Positions 1 through 5,063 of a stretch of 5,400 nucleotides of DNA are shown piece after piece. Both the position numbers and the translations under genes were made by a program. Numbering within the stretch: position 1 is the stretch's first letter; each line of letters opens with the position of its first letter. This stretch comes from Phycisphaerae bacterium (lineage in GTDB: Bacteria > Planctomycetota > Phycisphaerae > Sedimentisphaerales > Anaerobacaceae), in assembly GCA_030602845.1 (NCBI GenBank), contig JAUVYZ010000162.1:1-5400 (forward strand), written 5' to 3'. The notes under the pieces were generated by a model. That model had not been told where the DNA came from and did not search any database. It saw nothing but the letters and a program-made list of their open reading frames with translations.

Positions 1-1215
1 TTTGACATATTCACTGGTGGTTGTCTTCCATCGCCGGGCAAGGTTCGGGATAACCCCTTCAAAGCACAAACCGTATTTTCGCTCGTCAGCCGTGGTCGTG
101 CCGTACATCAGAATCCTTTTTACCTCTGCCGGTATTCGCTCGAACGGTATCGATTTACTGATGCCCATATTCCTGCAGAACCTCTTAATCAGCCGGTTAT
201 AGAAAATATTCATTCTTTTGCCCCCCTTGCGCCAGGCATCGATAGCGCCGTTTTCCAGCGAGATACTCTTGTCCTGGACAATCAGGTCAGGGTCAAATTC
301 CAGAATTGTCCCCAGACCATCGCAGCTTTTGCAGGCACCATACGGGCTGTTAAAGCTAAAAAGCCGGGGCGATAACTCCTCAAGCGATGCTTGGGGGTGC
401 TTAGGACAGGCAAACTTCTCACTGTATATAACCTCCGACCAGCCGCCGTCTCGGCCATCCTTCCTATCATCACCTGGCTCCTGCACCAGGACCAAAAGCA
501 CTCCATCGGCCAACTTCAGCGCCGTCTCCACCGAATCAGCTAACCGAACTCGAACCGAATCCTTGATTATCAACCTATCTACAACCGCTGCAATATCGTG
601 CTTTTTGTTCTTGTTCAAAGCCGGGATCCGCCCGCTGGCGGACACATCATAGATACCCCCGTCAACCCGCACACGCACAAAGCCTTCGCGTTGTATGCCG
701 GCAAAGATGTCTTTGTGCGCGCCTTTTTTGCCGCGAACCAGCGGGGCACAAATGGCTATCTTCGTGCCCTCCGACCAGGCAAGTATTGACTCTACTATCT
801 GCGAAGAGTGCTGGCTCGTAATCTCTTTGCCGCACACCCAGCAGTGCGGCTGACCCACACGGGCAAAAAGCAACCTGAAATAATCGTAGATTTCAGTGGT
901 GGTAGCCACCGTCGAGCGCGGATTGCGCGAGCCGCCTCGCTGCTCAATCGCAATAGTAGGCGGCAGACCTGTGATGTCGGCCACCGCCGGCTTTTGCATC
1001 TGTTCAAGGAACTGGCGGGCATAAGTACTGAGCGACTCGACATATTTTCTTCGCCCCTCGGCATAAATGGTATCGAAGGCAAGTGAGCTTTTGCCCGAGC
1101 CGCTTATGCCGGTAATGACCACAAGTTTATCACGCGGAATGCTCAAGCTGATGTTCTTAAGATTGTGTTCCGCCGCACCTGTAATCCTAATCGCTTTTTC
1201 CGTTCGCTGCGCCAT
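1..1215 (-). CDS. uvrA: UvrA, excinuclease ABC subunit A (N-terminal 405 residues, cut by window edge)
   Basis: UvrA is the DNA-damage sensor of nucleotide excision repair; as a cytoplasmic dimeric ABC ATPase it loads UvrB at lesions. The frame is open without a stop from the ATG at 1215 to base 1, so the remaining C-terminal part lies outside the window. Walker A of the first ATPase domain is at residues 36-43 (GISGSGKS), followed by the family stretch FDTIYAEGRRKYVESLS. The Q-loop region (EQR, 91-93) leads into GGSRNPRSTVATTTEIYDYF (94-113). A CxxC knuckle is at 125/128. The first zinc module reads C270-x2-H273 then C295-x2-C298, so one usual cysteine is histidine. Residues after 300 (FSFNSPYGAC region onward) follow the family pattern. 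The upstream SD is weak (GAGAAAG). It is divergent from nfi across a short spacer. The identification is certain; only the unseen C-terminus is unknown. Confidence 0.97.
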   Translation of the reverse strand, partial: MAQRTEKAIRITGAAEHNLKNISLSIPRDKLVVITGISGSGKSSLAFDTIYAEGRRKYVESLSTYARQFLEQMQKPAVADITGLPPTIAIEQRGGSRNPRSTVATTTEIYDYFRLLFARVGQPHCWVCGKEITSQHSSQIVESILAWSEGTKIAICAPLVRGKKGAHKDIFAGIQREGFVRVRVDGGIYDVSASGRIPALNKNKKHDIAAVVDRLIIKDSVRVRLADSVETALKLADGVLLVLVQEPGDDRKDGRDGGWSEVIYSEKFACPKHPQASLEELSPRLFSFNSPYGACKSCDGLGTILEFDPDLIVQDKSISLENGAIDAWRKGGKRMNIFYNRLIKRFCRNMGISKSIPFERIPAEVKRILMYGTTTADERKYGLCFEGVIPNLARRWKTTTSEYVK

Positions 1216-1295
1216 ATTACTTTCTCGCCGGTATAGCTAATGCTTCCGCGAAAAATCGACAATCACCCAAACTAAATATTGTAACAAAACACCAC

Positions 1296-1302
1296 AAGAA
1301 GG
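1296..1302 (+). promoter_or_regulatory. Shine-Dalgarno-like AAGAAGG before the upstream nfi ATG
   Basis: AAGAAGG lies four bases before an ATG at 1307 that is in frame with nfi. It is the only good ribosome-binding site near the gene's start. It suggests that translation may begin at 1307 and run through the hairpin repeat, adding 18 residues (including FLRKQES) ahead of the family-matching start at 1361, which lacks a well-placed SD. The alternative is that the repeat was inserted between the original SD and the original start. Confidence 0.45.
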
Positions 1303-1326
1303 TAAAATGTTTTCATTTGGCAATTT

Positions 1327-1352
1327 GTCATTCCTGCGCAAGCAGGAATCCA
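1327..1352 (+). repeat. dRS3-like palindromic repeat, 8-bp perfect hairpin
   Basis: The core is ATTCCTGC (1330-1337), a GCAA tetraloop (1338-1341), then GCAGGAAT (1342-1349), an uninterrupted 8-bp stem. The layout GTCATTCC-N-GGAATCCA is that of the dispersed repeat called dRS3 in Neisseria, similar copies of which recur in unrelated bacterial genomes. When translated such copies give the familiar artefact peptide FLRKQES, exactly as here. It lies between the SD at 1296 and the probable nfi start at 1361. In RNA it would form a stable GNRA-capped hairpin in the leader. Only one copy is visible in this window, so its dispersed nature here is inferred. Confidence 0.75.
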
Positions 1353-1360
1353 TAAAAAAT

Positions 1361-2066
1361 ATGCAGACAAAGGATTTACATAGCTGGGATTTGTCTTATT
1401 CACAGGCAATAGCTCTGCAGAAAAGCGTCGCCTGCAAGGTGCAATTTACGCCGCTAAAGAAACTGCCAAAACTAATAGCCGGTATCGACTGCGCCTTTAG
1501 CAAAGACGGCAAAAAAATCATTGCTGCCGTCGTAGTGCTAAAGCTGCCGGATTTCGTCCCCGCAGAAACAACAACTGCTTTACGAAAAGTTACCTTTCCT
1601 TACATACCCGGCCTGCTTTCTTTTCGCGAAGCTCCGGTCTGTATCGCCGCCGTAGAGAAACTCAAAACTGGGCCTGATATATTCATCATCGACGGCCAGG
1701 GTATCGCCCATCCTCGCCGACTCGGTCTGGCGGCACATCTGGGCCTGTTTTTCAATAAGCCAACCATCGGCTGCGCAAAAAGCAGACTAACCGGTTATTT
1801 TGAAGACCCGCCGCTTGAAAAAGGTGCATATACTCTATTGAAAGACAAAAAAAGCGTGAACCAGAATACGCAATACGCAATACGAGACTATCGGTGCAGT
1901 AGTTAGAACACGCACCAATGTGAAGCCGGTTTTTGTCTCGGTGGGTAACAAGTGCCTGCTAAAAGATGCGATTAAAATCACCCTCGGCTGCACAACTAAA
2001 TATCGGCTGCCCGAACCTACCCGCCTTGCCCATCAACTGGTCAGCAAATTAAGGCTAAAAGCTTAA
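1361..2066 (+). pseudogene. nfi: Endonuclease V (deoxyinosine 3' endonuclease), frame broken near the C-terminus
   Basis: Endonuclease V cuts DNA one nucleotide 3' of deoxyinosine, starting repair of deaminated adenine. From the ATG at 1361 the protein begins MQTKDLHSWDLSY, matching the family's N-terminus (Thermotoga type LHxWDL). The catalytic acids are in place: D43 (AGIDCAF), E90 (PYIPGLLSFREAP) and D111 (IDGQGIAHPRRLG). The reading frame stops at TAG 1904-1906 after a divergent tail. The true C-terminus continues in the next frame from about 1884 to TAA 2064-2066, with ETIGAVVRT, VKPVFVSVG and YRLPEPTRLAH, the last carrying the family's C-terminal conserved histidine (H214 in T. maritima). 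The break coincides with about 31 extra bases (1853-1883) holding heptamer repeats. The truncated 182-residue product would lack that histidine. It could be a true pseudogene, a repeat-length ON/OFF variant, or an assembly artefact. An alternative start is at 1307. Confidence 0.88.
1865..1885 (+). repeat. Three tandem 7-bp repeats (AATACGC) inside nfi
   Basis: Copies lie at 1865-1871 and 1872-1878 (both AATACGC) and at 1879-1885 (AATACGA). They form most of a stretch with no counterpart in endonuclease V, and the frame change of nfi lies here. Because 7 is not a multiple of 3, copy-number change shifts the frame. Losing one copy gives an open frame from ATG 1361 to TAA 2064-2066. Confidence 0.9.
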
Positions 2067-2071
2067 CCAAA

Positions 2072-2092
2072 ATTGGTGATTGGTGATTGGTA
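2072..2092 (+). repeat. Three tandem 7-bp repeats (ATTGGTG) in the nfi/methyltransferase convergent gap
   Basis: Copies are at 2072-2078 and 2079-2085 (ATTGGTG) and 2086-2092 (ATTGGTA), starting five bases after the nfi stop codon. The unit sequence differs from that of the tract inside nfi, but unit length and copy number are the same. The rest of the gap to 2139 shows no clear hairpin with a T-run, so no intrinsic terminator is called for either converging gene. Confidence 0.85.
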
Positions 2093-2139
2093 ACTTTTGA
2101 GCGGCAACCATTTAACCACTCACTATTTTGCCCCTCTGA

Positions 2140-3189
2140 TTAGTGTGAAAAGGCATAGTCTCTAAGGACGCGCAGATTTTCGGGCGGGGTGTCACGAACA
2201 ACTTCACAACCGGCCCCAACGATAAAATTGCTGCCGGCCTGATGATGACACTCTTCCATCGCCTGATATATTTGCTTTTCCGTGCCGTTTCGCAGGACCG
2301 ACACAGGGTCAATATTGCCCAGCAGTACCTGATCCGGCCCCATTTTTTCCCGCGCCTCTGAAACCGGGGTAAGATAATCCAGGTCGACAATTTCACAGCC
2401 AAGACGTCCCATACCCGCCAGAATCGCTCGGGTGTCGCCGCAGATGTGAAGCCGAACAGCAGCCCCAAGCGAACCAACGCCGTCTATCAATTTCTTTTCA
2501 TAGGGCCAGACAAATTCTTCATATAGTTGAGGCCCAATAAGAGAGGCAGCAGCATCCCCAATGCCCATCACGTCAACACCAGCTTCAATTTGATACCTGG
2601 CGAAGTTCAATTCCATTTCAATTACAAATTCGAACAAATCACGGACGAACACAGGGTCTTCATAGAAATCCATCATTATGGTACTGATGCCGCGAAGGTC
2701 GGCGCCTTCGGCACAAGGGCCTTCAATCCAGCCTTCGATAACTTTATCGTCACCTACTTTATCCTTAAAAAGCGCAGCCGCTTTGACCCTGTCGTGCATT
2801 CGCCCGCCGCCAAGGACGGCAGGCATTTTCAGGTCAGCAAGTTTGGTTTTATCAGCCAGCAATGCGTTTTGATTATCTATGGCCGGCGGAGAATCTTTTG
2901 TATAGATGATTGAGGCCCCGCAATCTGCCGCCTCACGGGTAGGATCGGATATACAGGATACATGGTCGATATCAAATTCTTCAGCTACTTTTAATTGTCC
3001 CTCGACCAAAATCCTATGGCCCATCACATAGTCATAGTACTCTTTGCCGATGCGGTCACAGGCAAACTGCATCGTGATGGGCATAAGAGGCAAATGGTCT
3101 ACTTGTCCACCTTTGAGGAGTGTAAAAGTGCGTTCTCGGCCGGTTATACGCTTCTCGTTCATAACCTTAGGACCGGTTCCCTCCCGCAT
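2140..3189 (-). CDS. Uroporphyrinogen decarboxylase-fold methyltransferase (MtaA/CmuA-like)
   Basis: This 349-residue protein has the UroD fold signature of methylcobamide-dependent methyltransferases. Its N-terminus (ITGRERTFTLLKGGQVDHLP, residues 15-34) is the family opening. The HICGDT motif gives H248 and C250, and GAGCEVVRDTPPENLR gives C328. H-x-C plus a distal C is the zinc/thiol-binding set of MtaA/MtbA-type methylcobalamin:thiol methyltransferases, and true haem-pathway UroD lacks it. LLGNIDPVSVLRNGT (around 295-309) is also typical. A cytoplasmic role moving methyl groups between a corrinoid protein and a thiol or similar acceptor is likely, but the substrate cannot be read from sequence. 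The start at 3189 has GGTGAG five bases upstream; a second ATG at 3162 (MNEKRITG) is possible. It follows the cyclophilin gene after 80 bases. No corrinoid protein gene is visible nearby. Confidence 0.88.
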   Translation of the reverse strand: MREGTGPKVMNEKRITGRERTFTLLKGGQVDHLPLMPITMQFACDRIGKEYYDYVMGHRILVEGQLKVAEEFDIDHVSCISDPTREAADCGASIIYTKDSPPAIDNQNALLADKTKLADLKMPAVLGGGRMHDRVKAAALFKDKVGDDKVIEGWIEGPCAEGADLRGISTIMMDFYEDPVFVRDLFEFVIEMELNFARYQIEAGVDVMGIGDAAASLIGPQLYEEFVWPYEKKLIDGVGSLGAAVRLHICGDTRAILAGMGRLGCEIVDLDYLTPVSEAREKMGPDQVLLGNIDPVSVLRNGTEKQIYQAMEECHHQAGSNFIVGAGCEVVRDTPPENLRVLRDYAFSH

Positions 3190-3269
3190 ATTATCTCACC
3201 ATAGGCGCAGCAGGCAAAGTATTGGTCCAAATGAAGGCGGCCGGGTTTGAACCTCCGCCATTTTCAACC

Positions 3270-3872
3270 CTACTTACCTGAAACAACCTTAGCTGATTTT
3301 ATTACCACCGGCTCAACGGGAACATCGCGCATACCCATCCGAGTTGTCGTCCTCACAGCTGCGATTTTATCTACCGTCTCCATACCTTCGATAACTTTGC
3401 CAAATACCGCGTACCCGGGGTTGCGATTCTCAACATAATTTAGAGAGTCATTGTTTTTATGATTGATGAAAAATTGGCTGGTAGCGCTGTCAGGGTCAGC
3501 AGTCCGAGCCATTGCGATGGTGCCTCGATCGTTTTTCAATCCATTGCCAGCTTCGTTGACAATCGGCGCATGCATTTCTTTTTTTACCATCTCCACTGTG
3601 AACCCGCCCCCCTGTATCATAAAGTTTGGTATAACCCTGTGAAATATAGTCCCGTCGTAAAAACCCTCTTCCACATACCGAAGAAAATTCTTTACCGTAA
3701 CCGGTGCCGCCTCTCCATTAAGCTCAATAACTATGTCCCCCATATTCATTTCCAATTTTACCTTCATCGGCCCAATATCCATGTCCTTCGGCTCCTCACT
3801 TGCCTTTTTACTGCAGCTGGCCATCAAAGCCACAGCCATTAATAATGTGCTAAACCAAAACTTGCGAATCAT
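3270..3872 (-). CDS. Lipoprotein cyclophilin-type peptidyl-prolyl cis-trans isomerase
   Basis: It catalyses cis-trans isomerisation of Xaa-Pro bonds, aiding protein folding. From the ATG at 3872 it has 200 residues: a basic start (MIRKFW), a hydrophobic segment (7-18) and a lipobox-like MAS-C with C20 as the predicted lipidated residue. A short polar linker (21-36) is followed by the cyclophilin domain (about 37-198). Hallmarks are FHRVIPNFMIQGGG (77-90) with R79 and Q87 matching the catalytic Arg and Gln of cyclophilin A, then AMARTADPDSATSQFFI (120-136) and GYAVFGKVIEGM (153-164). The tryptophan that binds cyclosporin in human CypA appears replaced near L144, as is usual in bacterial forms. 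An in-frame ATG 24 bases upstream is rejected because the strong SD lies just before 3872. Anchoring is expected on the periplasmic side; no Asp at +2 argues against inner-membrane retention. It lies 60 bases after the dehydrogenase gene. Confidence 0.95.
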   Translation of the reverse strand: MIRKFWFSTLLMAVALMASCSKKASEEPKDMDIGPMKVKLEMNMGDIVIELNGEAAPVTVKNFLRYVEEGFYDGTIFHRVIPNFMIQGGGFTVEMVKKEMHAPIVNEAGNGLKNDRGTIAMARTADPDSATSQFFINHKNNDSLNYVENRNPGYAVFGKVIEGMETVDKIAAVRTTTRMGMRDVPVEPVVIKSAKVVSGK

Positions 3873-3878
3873 ACGATA

Positions 3879-3886
3879 CTCCTCCC
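3879..3886 (-). promoter_or_regulatory. Ribosome-binding site GGGAGGAG of the cyclophilin gene
   Basis: On the minus strand GGGAGGAG stands six bases before the ATG at 3872. It is the strongest SD in the window and decides the start in favour of 3872 over the in-frame ATG at 3896, which would place the SD inside the coding region and add eight residues ahead of a normal lipoprotein signal. Confidence 0.85.
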
Positions 3887-3914
3887 AAAACCACAATTCT
3901 TATAAATACGGCGT

Positions 3915-3956
3915 TTCGCTCTTTTCTATACACTATGTGCTGTACGCTATTTTCTC
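3915..3956 (-). repeat. Six degenerate 7-bp repeats spanning the dehydrogenase stop codon
   Basis: On the plus strand the units are TTCGCTC, TTTTCTA, TACACTA, TGTGCTG, TACGCTA and TTTTCTC, consensus TNNNCTA, in unbroken register from 3915 to 3956. Position 1 is T and positions 5-6 are CT in all six. The stop codon of the Gfo/Idh/MocA gene (3933-3935) falls within the third unit, so the last residues (about KIAYST) are repeat-encoded. The rest lies in the gap before the cyclophilin RBS. The period was seen by eye and the copies are diverged, so a chance pattern is not fully excluded. Confidence 0.6.
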
Positions 3957-5024
3957 CTTCCACTTGTGTTTTTTGACTGAGGCCAGAATTTTCTGGGCAC
4001 ATTGCAGTGCGGCCAGGCCCTCTTCGGCACTGACCTCAGGCGTAAGCTCTCTATCCACAACGGCCCGCAGAAAAGCCTCCTGCTGCAGCCGCACCGGCTC
4101 CTTATCATCTATGTCAAGCTGCTCGACGTGCAATAAATCCGGCCAGTTCACTGTCGTCAGGTCAAAACCCCCGGCGTCTTTGTGCTCTTGTATCCACTTG
4201 ACAACGTTAACATTTGGGTCAGCTTTAATGATAATGCCGCTTTTTTTGAGATAATCCACACTCAAATACGCCTGCCGACTGAACACCCTCACCCTTCTTT
4301 GAGTTTTCAGAGCCAGTCTCGAAGCGGTAATATTCGCAATACAGCCGTTCTCAAAAACAATCCTCGCATTGCAGATATCTTCGTTCTCATCAATGACATT
4401 AACGCCAACGGCATCTACTTTCTTAACCTTGCTTGCCGCCAAAGACAGAATAATATCTATATCATGTATCATCACATCCAGCACAACCCCTATGTCGGTC
4501 GAGCGGAACGGATATGGACTGACGCGGTTGGCCTCGATAAACTTCGGTTCGATATCGAGCCGCTTCATCGCCTGCACAACCGGATTGCAGCGCTCGGAGT
4601 GACCTACCGCCACAACGCTGTTATTTTTTCTCGCAAGGGACACAATCTTCCTGCCCTCTCTGACATTGGCCGCCAGCGGCTTTTCAATCAGCACCGCAAT
4701 CTTGTTTTTGATAAATATTTTCGCCAACTTCAGGTGTGTCACAGTCGGAGTCGCTATCGTTACCGCATCAACCCCGTTAAAAGTCTCTACCAAAGACCTG
4801 CCCGTCCCCTTTATCCACGAACTTTTAACGGGGTCAACCTTGTCCAGGACGTCCGCACAATCGGTAAAGGCGCAACATCCATATTGATTGGCCAGGCGTT
4901 CTGCTTTGTCGGCGTCTATATCAACGACGGCAACCAAATCGCTCTGCGGAAGCTGGTCATAGACCTTCGCGTGTATCGCCCCCATTTTGCCCGCACCTAC
5001 GACAGCAGTACGTATCTTATCCAT
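3933..5024 (-). CDS. Gfo/Idh/MocA-family NAD(P)-dependent oxidoreductase, possibly GnnA-like, with a repeat-derived insert
   Basis: The 363-residue protein opens with a Rossmann dinucleotide site (AVVGAGKMG, residues 7-15) and an acidic VVDID (33-37) that suggests NAD binding. VDAVTIATPT (85-94), EKP (114-116, with the family lysine K115), GHSERCNPVV (141-150) and MIHDIDIIL (185-193, with H187) are the expected catalytic-domain motifs. It starts 39 bases after lpxA on the same strand. Dehydrogenases of this family recur in lpx clusters, and GnnA of Acidithiobacillus ferrooxidans oxidises UDP-GlcNAc at C3 for amide-linked lipid A. That role is a context inference here, as no GnnB aminotransferase gene is in view. 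Residues about 64-85 are an in-frame insert encoded by a palindromic element, placed before strand VDAVTIA where family members usually have a short loop. The SD-like TGAGGA (5037-5042) is 12 bases from the ATG, rather far. Confidence 0.93.
   Translation of the reverse strand: MDKIRTAVVGAGKMGAIHAKVYDQLPQSDLVAVVDIDADKAERLANQYGCCAFTDCADVLDKVDPVKSSWIKGTGRSLVETFNGVDAVTIATPTVTHLKLAKIFIKNKIAVLIEKPLAANVREGRKIVSLARKNNSVVAVGHSERCNPVVQAMKRLDIEPKFIEANRVSPYPFRSTDIGVVLDVMIHDIDIILSLAASKVKKVDAVGVNVIDENEDICNARIVFENGCIANITASRLALKTQRRVRVFSRQAYLSVDYLKKSGIIIKADPNVNVVKWIQEHKDAGGFDLTTVNWPDLLHVEQLDIDDKEPVRLQQEAFLRAVVDRELTPEVSAEEGLAALQCAQKILASVKKHKWKEKIAYST
4768..4837. mobile_element. 62-bp MITE-like palindromic element inserted in frame in the dehydrogenase gene
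   Basis: Perfect inverted repeats, CCCCGTTAAAAGT at 4772-4784 and ACTTTTAACGGGG at 4821-4833, enclose a 36-base centre. The same four bases TCAA flank both ends (4768-4771 and 4834-4837), extending to TCAACC on comparison with 4834-4839, as expected for a target duplication. Element plus one duplication is 66 bp, so exactly 22 codons are added and the reading frame survives. On the coding strand both junctions encode Val-Asp (KVDPV and GVDAV); removing 66 bp yields LDKVDAVTIATPT, the normal shape of the family. It encodes no transposase, so any mobility would be in trans. Confidence 0.8.
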
Positions 5025-5051
5025 TTTAGATTTTAGTCCTCAGTTGTTAGT
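5024..5051 (-). repeat. Four degenerate 7-bp repeats between lpxA and the dehydrogenase gene
   Basis: On the plus strand the units are TTTTAGA, TTTTAGT, CCTCAGT and TGTTAGT (consensus NNTTAGT). They end on the first base of the dehydrogenase start codon, read on the coding strand, and fill most of the 39-base gap after lpxA. The only SD-like sequence for that gene (TGAGGA on the minus strand, 5037-5042) lies across the second and third units, so the tract appears to double as the ribosome-binding region. The copies are diverged and AT-rich, so confidence is moderate. Confidence 0.5.
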
Positions 5052-5063
5052 TATAACGCAAAA

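Noticed and set aside
218..1086. Several open frames of 63-144 codons on both strands
   Set aside because: All overlap the continuous uvrA frame and have no motifs of their own.
1216..1306. Divergent sigma70 promoters in the uvrA-nfi spacer
   Set aside because: Only weak matches (for example TTGTCG with TAGCTA at 17 bases towards uvrA) were seen; no convincing pair, and no SOS box-like CTGT-N8-ACAG palindrome.
1841..1859. Programmed or transcriptional slippage on the run of seven A (1847-1853) as a way to restore endonuclease V
   Set aside because: The correct downstream frame, entered at the A-run, meets a TGA at 1857-1859 at once, so slippage there cannot produce the full protein; a shift would have to occur later, within the heptamers.
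1865..2092. CRISPR-like or coding repeat array
   Set aside because: Units are 7 bp with no spacers and differing sequences, so these are plain short tandem repeats.
2067..2139. Intrinsic terminator between the converging nfi and methyltransferase genes
   Set aside because: No hairpin longer than about four pairs with a T-run was found on either strand; the visible structure is the heptamer tract.
3240..3265. tRNA T-arm-like sequence (GGTTCAAACC on the minus strand)
   Set aside because: The stem does not pair properly and no anticodon or D-arm lies upstream; GGCGG/CCGCC pairing around it has no T-run, so it is not called a terminator either.
4182..5036. A 284-residue plus-strand open frame
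   Set aside because: It lies fully antisense to the dehydrogenase, which has clear family motifs, and its own translation shows no recognisable domain; it is a shadow frame.
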